Positions 9,539 through 19,072 of a DNA stretch of 46,387 nt are shown in pieces. This DNA comes from Bacteroides sp. Lineage in GTDB: Bacteria > Bacteroidota > Bacteroidia > Bacteroidales > Bacteroidaceae. The DNA lies in NCBI GenBank assembly GCA_021202275.1, contig JAJQDI010000025.1, positions 72,112-118,498 on the forward strand. Direction: 5' to 3'. Every line of letters starts with the position of its first letter. The stretch's first letter is position 1. The notes under the pieces were generated by a model, which did not search any database, was not told the DNA's origin, and saw only the letters and a list, made by a program, of their open reading frames with translations. The translations under genes were made by a program, and so were the position numbers.

Positions 9539-10749
9539 TTCCCCCTCCTTTCTTCCAGTATGTTCACCAGATGATCCATACACAAGTCTTTAGTAAAGTT
9601 GTTTTGATAATACCGTTGGCCACTTATTCCCATCTCACGGAGTTGGCTTTTCTGCATCTCACTCAGTACAATGATCTGGTTCGCCAGATCGCGGGAAGCC
9701 CCCGCAGACACGGCAGCTCCACAACGCGCCTCAGCGATCAGAGCTGCCCCCTCGCCATTCAGCATGCCCATCACAGGTATGCCTGCCGCCATATAGGCCT
9801 GCAATTTGGCGGGTACGGTCAGATTAAAGATCAGTTCATCTTTCAGAGACAGAAGCATCACATCTGCCTCCCTGAAAAATGCCGGCATCGTTTCCAGTGG
9901 GAATCTACCCAGACAGTATACCGTCTCCTGCAAGTCGTTTTTCCGGACAAATTCATCGACCCAGGATCTCTTCCGTCCGTCGCCGATGAGAATAAATTTT
10001 ATGTGTTTCACCGCTTTCAGGTACAAAGCGGCCTGCATGATGTGATCAAAATCCTGGGCTACTCCGATATTGCCGGCAAACATCACCCGGAACCCAACCG
10101 GCAGAGCAGGGATCTGCACATCCGCATGTTCCAAAAAAACATCTTCTGCCCAATTGGGAAAATAGATCAGTTTGTTCCGGTAATCTCCTTTTTCCAGAAT
10201 AGAGTGCTCAAACCCTCTGGAGCTGATCAGTATCTTATCGGAGTTGTTGTATAACCACCTGACCATCTTCTCAAAAAAAGACAATACATACCTGTTGGTC
10301 ACCCCTCCCGCGGAGACCAGACTCTCCGGCCACAGATCCAATACCCAGAAGTAAAGAGGGATACGTTGCATCCTCCGGACTACAACGGCCGGTATGCCCT
10401 GTGTCACCGGAGAGGTCTGATGCACGATCACGGCATCGTACCGGTAACGTAACGAGAGAAAGAAAGCCCGGACAGAGGCGAAGAAAGCCCAACTGAAATA
10501 ATTCAGTGCCAACCGCAAGCCACCCCCTTTGCCGCGGGGAGTCAGTAAGGTTCTTTTTACCTTTACTCCGTTGATCACTTCAGATCTCTTCCTGAACAGG
10601 CCATACCCTTTGAAAAAAGAACCGGAAGGATAGTTGGGAATACCCGTAAGTACGGTCACATCATACCCCTTTGCAGAGAGATCAAAAGCCATGTCATTGC
10701 ATTTGAAATCTTCCGGATAGAAATATTGGGTAACGATCAGGATCTTCAT
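9535..10749 (-). CDS. wbuB: GT4 glycosyltransferase, WbuB-like (L-fucosamine transferase)
   Basis: 404 aa, GT-B fold, with the N-terminal block KILIVTQYFYPEDF, the typical WbuB features GIPNYPSG, TPRGKGG and LDLWPESL, and the C-terminal Rossmann half with MFAGNIGVAQDF and the LSLKDELIFNLTVPAKLQAYMAAG region (donor-binding E replaced by a shorter loop as in this subfamily). WbuB in E. coli O26 adds L-FucNAc and is encoded with fnlA-fnlB-fnlC, the same order as capE-capF-capG here. It is therefore likely to transfer L-FucNAc to the undecaprenyl-linked first sugar at the cytoplasmic face. Its stop overlaps the start of the epimerase gene. Confidence 0.87.
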   Translation of the reverse strand: MKILIVTQYFYPEDFKCNDMAFDLSAKGYDVTVLTGIPNYPSGSFFKGYGLFRKRSEVINGVKVKRTLLTPRGKGGGLRLALNYFSWAFFASVRAFFLSLRYRYDAVIVHQTSPVTQGIPAVVVRRMQRIPLYFWVLDLWPESLVSAGGVTNRYVLSFFEKMVRWLYNNSDKILISSRGFEHSILEKGDYRNKLIYFPNWAEDVFLEHADVQIPALPVGFRVMFAGNIGVAQDFDHIMQAALYLKAVKHIKFILIGDGRKRSWVDEFVRKNDLQETVYCLGRFPLETMPAFFREADVMLLSLKDELIFNLTVPAKLQAYMAAGIPVMGMLNGEGAALIAEARCGAAVSAGASRDLANQIIVLSEMQKSQLREMGISGQRYYQNNFTKDLCMDHLVNILEERRGK

Positions 10750-10757
10750 CTTCTTAA

Positions 10758-11906
10758 CTATTCTGCTTCACTCCAGACCACCCGTTTCACATAATCGGTA
10801 TAGGAAAGGATGATACGGACCACCTTGTCACTTACATGAGGTATCGAATAGTCGGCTACTGGTCTGAATGTACGACCTTCCGTACGTTCACTTTGCAGCT
10901 GGACCAGTCCTTGCAATACCCTTTCGGGATGAAGGCCTACCATCATGACACTGGCTTCTTCCATGGCTTCCGGACGTTCGTGTGCTTCCCGGATATTCAG
11001 TGCTCTGAAATTCAGGATAGACGACTCTTCGCTGATGGTACCGGAATCGCTCAATACGGCGTTGGCATGGATCTGTAACTGATTGTAGTCGCTCAGAGAC
11101 AAAGGCTTCAGAAGATGTATTTTCTCCCGGAAAACCACCTGTTCCTGTTCGATCTTCTTGCGGGTACGCGGATGACAGGAAACAATGACAGGATATCCGT
11201 AGATCTCTTCGATGCGATTCAGTATATCTACCAGAGCGGAGAAGTTTTTTTCGTTGGCAATATTTTCTTCCCGGTGGGCAGACACCACAAAATACTTTCC
11301 TTCTTCCAGTCCCAGGCGTTGCAGAATATCCGACTGACGTATCCGTGGCAGATACCTGTGAAGTACTTCATACATGGGACTTCCGGTCTTTATCACCCGG
11401 TCTGGCGGAAGCCCCTCCCGCAACAGGTATTCCCGGGCAATGGAACTGTAGGTGAGATTGATGTCACTGATATGGTCTACGATCTTCCGGTTGCTCTCTT
11501 CCGGAACCCGCTGATCGAAACAGCGGTTGCCGGCTTCCATATGGAAGATCGGGATGTGGCGTTTCTTCGCAGCAATGGCACACAGGCAGGAGTTGGTATC
11601 TCCCAACACCAGGAAAGCATCCGGAGCCACCTCTTCCAATACAGGATCGATGTGGATCAGGATCTGTCCGGCAGTAGCCGTAGCATTGCTCCCGGCGGCA
11701 TTCAGGAAATAATCGGGCTTTCTCAGGCCCAGATCCTGAAAGAAGATCTCATTCAACTCATAATCGTAATTCTGTCCGGTATGTACCAAGATATGTTCTA
11801 TAGCCGGACTGGCATCTAACCTCTGCAACACACAAGACAAGCGAATGATCTCAGGCCGGGTGCCTACCACCGTCAGTACCTTCAGTCGTTTCATATGATT
11901 TTCCAT
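10758..11906 (-). CDS. capG: UDP-N-acetylglucosamine 2-epimerase family enzyme, CapG/FnlC (UDP-L-FucNAc synthesis)
   Basis: 382 aa WecB-type protein with VVGTRPEIIRL near the N terminus, LVLGDTNS, FHMEAGNRCFDQRVPEESNR (active-site block), SAHREEN and SDSGTISEESS. It performs the final C2 epimerisation giving UDP-L-FucNAc from UDP-L-PneNAc. The call as CapG/FnlC rather than WecB rests on the neighbours: capE and capF lie directly upstream and a WbuB-like transferase directly downstream, 8 bp away. A further start, MKRLKVL, lies four codons downstream of the ATG chosen. Confidence 0.92.
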   Translation of the reverse strand: MENHMKRLKVLTVVGTRPEIIRLSCVLQRLDASPAIEHILVHTGQNYDYELNEIFFQDLGLRKPDYFLNAAGSNATATAGQILIHIDPVLEEVAPDAFLVLGDTNSCLCAIAAKKRHIPIFHMEAGNRCFDQRVPEESNRKIVDHISDINLTYSSIAREYLLREGLPPDRVIKTGSPMYEVLHRYLPRIRQSDILQRLGLEEGKYFVVSAHREENIANEKNFSALVDILNRIEEIYGYPVIVSCHPRTRKKIEQEQVVFREKIHLLKPLSLSDYNQLQIHANAVLSDSGTISEESSILNFRALNIREAHERPEAMEEASVMMVGLHPERVLQGLVQLQSERTEGRTFRPVADYSIPHVSDKVVRIILSYTDYVKRVVWSEAE

Positions 11907-11939
11907 CTTTTTACTTTATAATCTACCCTTTGCGGGTGT

Positions 11940-13082
11940 TCAGACTTTTTCGAAATAGGTATCCGCATCCTGCGGATCGTACCATTCATTGATCCAGAAC
12001 TGTGTATACAACTCCTCTGTACCCGTATTTGTGATGCAATGGGTATACCAGACCGGCATATCTACATAGGAGGGAGAAGTACCATCCAGTTCGAAGTTCA
12101 GGACCTCCCCGGTTCCGATCTTCCGGAGCCGGATGAGTGCTTTGCCGCGGATCACGGTGAAACGTTCTATTTTACGGGTATGAAAATGATCTCCCCGGGT
12201 GATACCGGGCAGCGTGGTAGAAAATGAGACCTGCCCGCCAACTCCCAGCCTGATCGTCTCTACAAAGATCCCACGCTCGTCCTGGTGGAGAGTCAGCTGC
12301 CGGGGAAAACACGTTTCATGATCTATATAACTACGGAAAGTATTGAACAGATTGACCTCATTGCGGTCTTTCAATACAGGAATAAAGCCCTGATCGAGGT
12401 AACAGGTTTTGTATCCGGTCAGCATACGCAATACTTCAGACACTTGCCTTTCCAGATCCCAGGGAACCTCCACACGCTCTACAACGGGAGTTTTGGCCAC
12501 TGCCACCGTACGTATTTTATTCAGGATATAGCTGCACAAATTATCGATATAGATGAGCCTGACCCAACTATCCGTCATCACCTCTGGAGATTCTCCGTGC
12601 GTAAGCCGATGGCAGAAAGTAGCCACAAACGAATTGTAATAAGGCTGTCCGAACGGACCGTATACATTGGGGATCACCAACCCGGTGAAGGAGGCTCCTG
12701 CTTTTTCTGCCCAGGACTCCAGATACTCACGCCCCTCCCGCTTGGATCTGCCGTACAGATTGTCCGTCTCTTCCTGAATGGAAGAAGAGAACAGAAGATA
12801 AGGTTTCACCTGTTCGGCTTCCATCGCAGCAACAAGCTGCCGCACCAACCCGATGTTGGTCCGATAGATCACTTCCGGGTCGGGGTCACGGTTCATGGCA
12901 GCGAGATGAACGATGACATCACATTGCCTGACAAAATCCTGCAACGCGTCCGGCGTGCCAAAATAACTGTCTTCAAAAGGAATACGCTGAAAACACTCCG
13001 GAGAAAGTCCCAGCCAATTGTAGAGATGACTCCCTACAAATCCCTGTTGTCCGGTAATACCTACTCTGATCATACCTTTCAT
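11940..13082 (-). CDS. capF: Bifunctional UDP-sugar C3-epimerase/C4-reductase CapF/FnlB
   Basis: 380 aa. The N-terminal two thirds are an SDR domain (GQQGFVG; catalytic YGRSK) and the last 110 residues a cupin (RGDHFHTRKIERF with metal-binding His residues, then YTHCITNTG). This two-domain plan is specific to CapF/FnlB. The cupin epimerises C3 and the SDR domain reduces C4 of the 4-keto-6-deoxy intermediate made by CapE, giving UDP-L-PneNAc. The gene starts 2 bp after capE, and capG follows after 33 bp, so the three pathway steps are translated from adjacent cistrons. Confidence 0.95.
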   Translation of the reverse strand: MKGMIRVGITGQQGFVGSHLYNWLGLSPECFQRIPFEDSYFGTPDALQDFVRQCDVIVHLAAMNRDPDPEVIYRTNIGLVRQLVAAMEAEQVKPYLLFSSSIQEETDNLYGRSKREGREYLESWAEKAGASFTGLVIPNVYGPFGQPYYNSFVATFCHRLTHGESPEVMTDSWVRLIYIDNLCSYILNKIRTVAVAKTPVVERVEVPWDLERQVSEVLRMLTGYKTCYLDQGFIPVLKDRNEVNLFNTFRSYIDHETCFPRQLTLHQDERGIFVETIRLGVGGQVSFSTTLPGITRGDHFHTRKIERFTVIRGKALIRLRKIGTGEVLNFELDGTSPSYVDMPVWYTHCITNTGTEELYTQFWINEWYDPQDADTYFEKV

Positions 13083-13084
13083 TC

Positions 13085-14131
13085 TTATTCCGAAGGATGA
13101 GCAGCCGGGACACTCATTCTCAGATCTTTCCGGATCAGGTCCAGCTTCAGCAGCAATTCTTTCATCTCTTCCACATCCAGCAGATATGTATTGTGTGAAT
13201 GGTAATCATCAACCGTAGCGATCTTTTCTTCACCCTCCACAAAATATTTATCATAGTTCAGGTCTCGCGCATCACAAGGTATCCGATAGTATTTTCCCAT
13301 ATCTTCGGCCTTGGCCATCTCTTCCCTGCTCACTAAGGTCTCGTACAACTTTTCACCGTGCCGGGTACCGATCACCCGGACAGCGGTGTCGGTGTTATAC
13401 AATTCTTTCAGGGCCTGTGCCAGCACTTCCAGAGTGGCTGCCGGGGCTTTCTGTACAAACAGATCGCCGCTCCGACCGTTCTGGAACGCGTAGATCACCA
13501 GATCTACCGCATCGTCCAGGGTCATCATAAACCGGCTCATGTGAGCGTCCGTCACTGTGATACACTCTCCCTTTTTGATCTGTTCGATCCATAAGGGGAT
13601 CACCGAACCACGGCTGGCCATGACATTACCATAGCGGGTACAGCAAATGGTGGTTGCCGCGTCGGGTCCCAGATGCCTGGCTTTGGCAATGGCCACCTTT
13701 TCCATCATGGCTTTACTGATACCCATCGCGTTGATCGGGTAACAGGCTTTGTCTGTAGAGAGGACAACTACATTCTTCACACCATGTGCCACAGCCGAAT
13801 CCAATACATTTCCCGTACCCAGGACGTTTGTCTGAACCGTCTGGATCGGAAAAAATTCACAGGAAGGAACCTGCTTCAATGCCGCAGCATGGAATACATA
13901 ATCTACTCCTTCCATAGCGGCATCTACCGAGTCGCGGTCGCGCACATCGCCGATATAGTACCGGATCTTAGGACTTTGCAACTGATGTCTCATATCATCC
14001 TGTTTCTTTTCATCCCTGGAAAAGATCCGGATCTCCCGGATATCCGAGTCTAAGAAACGCCTCAATACCGCGTTCCCAAACGAACCTGTACCTCCTGTGA
14101 TCAGCAAGACTTCATTATTAAATACAGACAT
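13085..14131 (-). CDS. capE: UDP-GlcNAc 4,6-dehydratase/5-epimerase CapE/FnlA
   Basis: 348 aa short-form extended SDR. It shows the NAD-binding GGTGSFG (residues 13-19), FSRDEKKQDDMR, LSTDKACYPINAMGISK and RHGEKLYE. The usual catalytic Tyr of YxxxK is Met136 (MGISK, Lys140), as known for the CapE/WbjB/FnlA group. It makes the UDP-4-keto-6-deoxy-L-HexNAc intermediate for L-FucNAc and leads the capE-capF-capG block. A 376-bp gap with a REP-like repeat separates it from the upstream GT4. Confidence 0.95.
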   Translation of the reverse strand: MSVFNNEVLLITGGTGSFGNAVLRRFLDSDIREIRIFSRDEKKQDDMRHQLQSPKIRYYIGDVRDRDSVDAAMEGVDYVFHAAALKQVPSCEFFPIQTVQTNVLGTGNVLDSAVAHGVKNVVVLSTDKACYPINAMGISKAMMEKVAIAKARHLGPDAATTICCTRYGNVMASRGSVIPLWIEQIKKGECITVTDAHMSRFMMTLDDAVDLVIYAFQNGRSGDLFVQKAPAATLEVLAQALKELYNTDTAVRVIGTRHGEKLYETLVSREEMAKAEDMGKYYRIPCDARDLNYDKYFVEGEEKIATVDDYHSHNTYLLDVEEMKELLLKLDLIRKDLRMSVPAAHPSE

Positions 14132-14507
14132 ATCTTTATGTTTTTAATGTTTATCTAAGCAGCTGTTCATAATTAATTGTATGTATACTACTCCAATATC
14201 CTGTAGAGGTGCACAGCGTGAAGCTCAGCATACCGAATGGGAAAACATATACTATGCGGGATGCTTTTTTGTCGGACCTGCACCGCGGAAACGCACACCG
14301 TGCATCTCTACAACTCATCCCCCTCTCTGTAGACCGGAAAAATAAGACTCACGTTGTGAATACGCTTATAGATAAATACGATACCGCCTCTCTGCAAGCT
14401 CATGCAGTACTTATATACAATGAATGATGAACCCTTACTTCATTTCATATATTCGCACATCCTGTTGGGGCAGACAGATGTACGGTTGTTTTTCTTTCTC
14501 ATGGAGT
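14132..14507. other. Intergenic region in locus A holding a REP-like repeat
   Basis: This 376-bp gap interrupts an otherwise tightly packed gene cluster. It contains the second, diverged copy of the REP-like element (14203-14311). The flanking bases also resemble those around copy 1 (for example ATACAATGAATGATGAA near 14416 versus ACATACAACGAAGGATGAA near 8460). I see no gene. Confidence 0.55.
14203..14311. repeat. REP-like palindromic repeat pair, copy 2 (diverged)
   Basis: Same layout as the element at 8344-8441: a left arm starting GTAGAGGTGCAC, a middle with ACCGAATGGGAAA and TTTTTGTCGGAC, and a right arm GCGGAAACGCACACCG...CTCTAC ending at 14311. The left palindrome has decayed, which suggests an older insertion. 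Confidence 0.75.
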
Positions 14508-15728
14508 TTACCTACCGTCCAGCAGTTCCCTGTATAGTTCTATATAGTCTCTATACCTGTGATCTTTGTCAAACAGCTCTGTGGCCCGCTGTCTGCAAGC
14601 CCGGGTATAGGCTGCTTTCCCGTTCGCTTTTATTGTACGCATAGCCTCCACCGCACCTGCTACATCATGCGCCGGAACCACAAACCCTGTTTGCGGAGAT
14701 ACGATCTCCAGACATGCCGTAGCATCGTATACAACCGCCGGAGTGCCGCAAGCCAGGCTTTCGGCAATCGTCAGTCCAAATGTTTCCTGATCCGAGAAGT
14801 TTATATAGACATCTGCCAAAGCATACAGCCGGGCCAGCTGGGTCCTGTTTTCCGTACGCCCCATGCCCCGGATATTCTCCGGCAGACCGCGCAGCTGAGA
14901 AGCAGATAAACCAACCAGCCAGATGGTTTCATCCGGCAGGAGGTATTCCGAAAGACGCAAAAAATCCCGCAATCCTTTGCGCGCATCCCAGATATTGGCA
15001 ACTCCCAGTATCACAAATTGTTTTTCGCAAGGGTGTGTTTCCTTCATGCCCGGTTGGGGAGAGAACACATGTGTATCCAATCCATTGTACAACGTACGAA
15101 TGGGATAGCGGCTGAAAAAAGACTGCCTTACCTGCGCAGTCAGCCATTTCGATACACATACGATAGTGAGGTTTTTCAGGGAAGTAAAAGACCTTTTCTT
15201 GTCTCTGTAATTCTTCTCCGACCTGTCTGCGAACAGGCTGGCCGGATAAGAGGTCTTCAACGGACACCAATGACACCCTTCTTTCCATTTGTCACAGTCT
15301 CCGCTGGTATAGTAACAGCAATGTCCGGTAAACGGCCAGCAATCGTGAAACGTCCAGACCACCGGTATATCTTTACGGGACAAGTAGTTGAAAAGTATCT
15401 TGTAGTTCAGATAATATCCGTGAATGTTGTGCAGATGGATCAGGTCCGGGCCGATGCTCCCGATCGTCCGGATCAGTTTGTCCGTAGCCAACCGGGAACC
15501 CAATCCCTGACGATCCAGTAACCGGGATTGCAGACCGTGCCACAGGTTATCTGCCGGACTACCGATCTTCACCAGATCCGAACGGCTGGACCGGGCCGCG
15601 CGCCCGTAAGCAATGTAGCTTTTCCATCCGGCAGCCAGTACCAAATGCCCGATCTCTTCCGCAATCTGCCCGGTAGAGCCGGTATTGGCAGTTACATTGA
15701 TCTGAAGTATCTTTCTGCTCATTTGCAA
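14508..15728 (-). CDS. GT4 glycosyltransferase, WcaC-like
   Basis: 406 aa (402 from the second Met at 15716, which precedes SRKILQINV). GT-B fold. The N-terminal half has INVTANTGSTGQIAEEIG and a Cys-rich insert HDCWPFTGHCCYY...CDKWKEGCHWCP, characteristic of WcaC-like transferases and possibly metal-binding. The C-terminal half has LGVANIWDARKGL and FGLTIAESLACGTPAVVYD, the donor-binding E-x7-E type block. It adds one sugar to the lipid-linked repeat unit of locus A; donor unknown. Confidence 0.9.
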   Translation of the reverse strand: MQMSRKILQINVTANTGSTGQIAEEIGHLVLAAGWKSYIAYGRAARSSRSDLVKIGSPADNLWHGLQSRLLDRQGLGSRLATDKLIRTIGSIGPDLIHLHNIHGYYLNYKILFNYLSRKDIPVVWTFHDCWPFTGHCCYYTSGDCDKWKEGCHWCPLKTSYPASLFADRSEKNYRDKKRSFTSLKNLTIVCVSKWLTAQVRQSFFSRYPIRTLYNGLDTHVFSPQPGMKETHPCEKQFVILGVANIWDARKGLRDFLRLSEYLLPDETIWLVGLSASQLRGLPENIRGMGRTENRTQLARLYALADVYINFSDQETFGLTIAESLACGTPAVVYDATACLEIVSPQTGFVVPAHDVAGAVEAMRTIKANGKAAYTRACRQRATELFDKDHRYRDYIELYRELLDGR

Positions 15729-15755
15729 ACTCTTCGTACGGATTATCTGACTGTC

Positions 15756-16880
15756 TTATGACATCTCCGGCTGACCGGAAAGTGCCTTTTTGATTACCTC
15801 TATCTGATAATGAGGATTGTATTTGTTTTCGATCTGTTCGAAACATCGCTGTCGGATCGTTTCTCTCTTTCCCTGCATGGTCTCTGTCCATTTCAGTATC
15901 TTATCCGCCAGATCGTGTGCATCATTTTCCCGGAAAAAGTCTCCGGTGACACCGGTAGTGATCACTTCAAACTCCGGTCCCTGGTTGCAATAATTGTCTT
16001 GTGTAATAACGGGACAACCATAGGTGAAGGCATGGATGGCCGTGAGCCCCACGTTGCCCGGAGAGACACAGAGGTCTGCGTTATAGATCAGATCAGCAAG
16101 TGCCTTCTCCTCGTAACAAGGCCCGTAGAACCACACATTTTTTCGCATATCCGGATCTATGGAGCCGGCAAGTCCCGTTTTCTCCACATCTTCTCCTACC
16201 AGCATCACGTTGTAGTTCCTGCCTTTCTCTTTCAACTCAGCCAGAGCTGCAAAAAGAATATCCAATCTCTTATTTTCCTGAATACGACCCACGTATATAA
16301 TCACAGGGAACTCATTTCTGAAATGCTCTTTATATAACGAAGAATAGGAAAGACCTTTTCGGATCTCCGTCTGCCGGTCATAGTCTAAAGAGTTATATAC
16401 GCAATACAACTTCTTTCCGTCGAACCCGTTTGCTATCATTCCGTTCCGGGCATAATTCCCATACAGGAAGGTCATATCTGCCAATCCGAAGTAGATCCTT
16501 TTGAAAAACTTCTTTACTCTTCCTTCCTTCCCATACCAACCGTGTGTCCACAGGCCGATCTTTTTCCGGCTGAAAAAGCCCAATACCATAAAGACCCAGT
16601 TCGAAAGGCTGTGAAGATCGCCCGTCAATATATACACGGAATATTGCTTCCTGAACAGAAGAGGTACCACGCCTTTCTGCCAGTACACATTCTGAGAAAA
16701 ATAGATATTGGGGAGTTCCTTCCTGAATCCTTTCAGGGAAGCGTAATCCATTTTTTTGAGTTTGGTATTTACCCGATCCCCAAAATAAAAATCACAATTC
16801 AGTTTCCGGTCCATCAGGGTATAGATCGGTGCCCTGTAATGGACCGCTATGTTAAAGATGCAACAAGTTTTATCTTCCAT
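15756..16880 (-). CDS. GT4-like glycosyltransferase
   Basis: 374 aa GT-B protein. The N terminus (CCIFNIAVHYRAPIY) resembles transferases that start with a peripheral membrane loop. The C-terminal domain has VIIYVGRIQENKRLDIL, VMLVGEDVEKT and SPGNVGLTAIHAFTYGCPVIT, the usual GT4 donor block with a modified glutamate pair. It follows the nucleotide-sugar dehydrogenase by 58 bp and precedes the WcaC-like gene by 27 bp. Acceptor and donor unknown; it may use the uronic acid made by the preceding enzyme (inference from position only). Confidence 0.87.
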   Translation of the reverse strand: MEDKTCCIFNIAVHYRAPIYTLMDRKLNCDFYFGDRVNTKLKKMDYASLKGFRKELPNIYFSQNVYWQKGVVPLLFRKQYSVYILTGDLHSLSNWVFMVLGFFSRKKIGLWTHGWYGKEGRVKKFFKRIYFGLADMTFLYGNYARNGMIANGFDGKKLYCVYNSLDYDRQTEIRKGLSYSSLYKEHFRNEFPVIIYVGRIQENKRLDILFAALAELKEKGRNYNVMLVGEDVEKTGLAGSIDPDMRKNVWFYGPCYEEKALADLIYNADLCVSPGNVGLTAIHAFTYGCPVITQDNYCNQGPEFEVITTGVTGDFFRENDAHDLADKILKWTETMQGKRETIRQRCFEQIENKYNPHYQIEVIKKALSGQPEMS

Positions 16881-16938
16881 ACTCTACACTATGTATACAG
16901 ATCCGTATATAAGAAACAAACAGTCCGGATGTTCCGGA

Positions 16939-18231
16939 TCACAGACGACCGTCGACCATCGCTTTGTCCAATACTCCTTTGACATCATAGACTACACCCT
17001 GTTCGGATCTGAGCAGATCTCTTAATTTTAACTCTTTAAATTCATCATGGGCCACACACAACACCACGGCATCGAACGCCCCCTTATCTGCCTCCGTCAG
17101 CTCCGGATGTGTTACCACATGGTACTCTTCCCATACTTCCGCGGCCTTGGCGTGCGGATCTACTACTTTGATGAAAGAGGTATATTCTTTGAAAGTAGTA
17201 TAGATATCCACTACCTTTGTATTACGGATATCCGGACAATTCTCTTTGAATGTGACTCCCAGGATCAGGATCTTCGCGTCTTTGACCAGGACCCCTTTCT
17301 TATTTAGCAGTTTGATGACCTGTTCACCTACGTATTCTCCCATCCCGTCATTGAGCCTGCGGGCATCTGATATCAGATAGGGCAATACACCGTAGACCTG
17401 GGCTTTCTGAATCAGGTAATAGGGGTCTACACTGATGCAGTGCCCCCCCACCAATCCGGGCCTCAGACGGATGAAGTTCCATTTTGTAGAAGCGGCATCT
17501 ATAACCTCCTGTGTATCGATATCCATCGCGTTGAATATCTTTGCCAGCTCATTCATAAACGCGATATTCACATCACGCTGAGCATTCTCTGTGATCTTGG
17601 AAGCCTCTGCCACACGTATACAGGATGCCTTGTGCGTACCATTTTCCAACACGGCATTGTATACTCCGTCTACCAGATCGGCGATCTCTTCGGTAGATCC
17701 GGAGGTCACTTTGACAATCTTCTCCACGGTATGCTCTTTATCACCCGGATTGATACGCTCCGGACTGTAGCCCGCGAAAAAATCGACATTGTACTTCAAT
17801 CCGGAGTGTGCCTCAATTACCGGCAGACATTCTTCTTCCGTAACTCCCGGATATACCGTAGATTCATACACAACTACATCTCCTTTCTTAATCACCCGGG
17901 CTACCGTTTCGCTGGCTTTGATCAGAGGAGTGAGTACGGGCCTGTTATTTATATCTACAGGTGTAGGGACGGCTATTACATAGAAATTACAATCTGCCAG
18001 GTCTTCCAGCTCCGTAGTACAGACAAAACCATTCTCAATGGCTTGTTGCAACAAGGTGTCGTCGACTTCACGGGTGACATCCGTCCCCTTCATCAGTTGC
18101 TCCACCCGCTCGTGGTTCAGATCAAATCCGACTGTCGGGAATTTCGTTGAAAAAAGCCTTGCCAGAGGCAATCCGACATATCCCAGGCCAATGACCGCGA
18201 TCTTCATGTGTTCCATATTATCTGTTTTCAT
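16939..18231 (-). CDS. UDP-sugar 6-dehydrogenase (WecC/WbpO/TviB type)
   Basis: 430 aa nucleotide-sugar dehydrogenase with GLGYVGLPL (15-22), YESTVYPGVTEE, GYSPERINPGD, a Lys in EASKITENAQRD, and the catalytic Cys265 in GGHCISVDPYYL. C-terminal block LGVTFKENCPDIRNTK. It oxidises C6 of a UDP-HexNAc to the uronic acid using two NAD+. The sequence fits the UDP-ManNAc/GlcNAc/GalNAc dehydrogenase group better than UDP-glucose dehydrogenase; the exact epimer cannot be told. The first Met (18231) overlaps the end of the GT2 gene; Met6 (18216) or Met9 (18207) are alternative starts. Confidence 0.9.
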   Translation of the reverse strand: MKTDNMEHMKIAVIGLGYVGLPLARLFSTKFPTVGFDLNHERVEQLMKGTDVTREVDDTLLQQAIENGFVCTTELEDLADCNFYVIAVPTPVDINNRPVLTPLIKASETVARVIKKGDVVVYESTVYPGVTEEECLPVIEAHSGLKYNVDFFAGYSPERINPGDKEHTVEKIVKVTSGSTEEIADLVDGVYNAVLENGTHKASCIRVAEASKITENAQRDVNIAFMNELAKIFNAMDIDTQEVIDAASTKWNFIRLRPGLVGGHCISVDPYYLIQKAQVYGVLPYLISDARRLNDGMGEYVGEQVIKLLNKKGVLVKDAKILILGVTFKENCPDIRNTKVVDIYTTFKEYTSFIKVVDPHAKAAEVWEEYHVVTHPELTEADKGAFDAVVLCVAHDEFKELKLRDLLRSEQGVVYDVKGVLDKAMVDGRL

Positions 18232-19072
18232 TGATTATTTTTACAACTGTTCTGTAATGATCCGCCTCGTTCCTGTGCCCCGCGAGCAGAGAACGTACAT
18301 ACAGCAGCCTATACATATTCCTGAATTTTCTCATACGTTTGTCATAGTTCAATCCCATTTTACGAAGGGTATACTGGTACGATCTCAGTCCCTGTCTGAC
18401 CTCTCTCTCTGAGAAAGCGCGCTCGTGTACAGGATGTATGTATCTCAACTCAGGATGGTAATAGATACGCGACCGGCCCATCTTCAACAATTGCAGATGG
18501 ATATATCTCTCTTCCCCGTACAGGAATATCTTCTCGTCGAACAGGCCGATTGCCTCAAGGCTCTCTTTCCGGAAAGCGAAACAAGCACCGCTGAAACAGA
18601 ATTTCCGTTTCAGGAACAGGTCGGTCCTGATACAGAACTTGTGAAGGAACAGGTTGAAACAAGAAGGATATAGCATCAGGAACGATTGTCCCGCCCTGTC
18701 TGCACGCTCACATTGCTTCATACCGATCAGGTCTACTTGTTTCTGTTCAAATGCTGCCCATAATGCTGCGAATATCGGTTCCACCAGCCGCACATCCGGG
18801 TTCATGATGACCATGTAAGGCGCGTGGCAATTCCGGATACCGATGTTATTTCCATGACCATAACCCAGATTTTCCGGGTTGCTGATCAGCAGAACTCCGG
18901 GATACTCCCGGGAGATCCGTCCGAACATGGCTTCTGCTCCTTCGCTATGATTGTCTACCACAATTACCTCCAGCTGATCTCCGATATCGTTGCACCGATA
19001 CAGAGCCTCCAGACAATCATAGATGTCTTTCTGAGAATTGTAAGTGACAATAATCACTGTGATCTTTTTCAT
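18218..19072 (-). CDS. GT2 family glycosyltransferase, rhamnosyltransferase-like
   Basis: 284 aa GT-A protein with VIIVTYNSQKDI at the N terminus, VVDNHSEG, NLGYGHGNNIG and MNPDV as the DXD-like metal site, then GACFAFRKESLEAIG and FLYGEERYIHLQ. This is the WbbL-like pattern often annotated as rhamnosyltransferase, but donor identity is not certain. Its ATG overlaps the wzy stop (ATGA), and its stop overlaps the N terminus of the dehydrogenase, indicating translational coupling. Confidence 0.9.
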   Translation of the reverse strand: MKKITVIIVTYNSQKDIYDCLEALYRCNDIGDQLEVIVVDNHSEGAEAMFGRISREYPGVLLISNPENLGYGHGNNIGIRNCHAPYMVIMNPDVRLVEPIFAALWAAFEQKQVDLIGMKQCERADRAGQSFLMLYPSCFNLFLHKFCIRTDLFLKRKFCFSGACFAFRKESLEAIGLFDEKIFLYGEERYIHLQLLKMGRSRIYYHPELRYIHPVHERAFSEREVRQGLRSYQYTLRKMGLNYDKRMRKFRNMYRLLYVRSLLAGHRNEADHYRTVVKIINENR

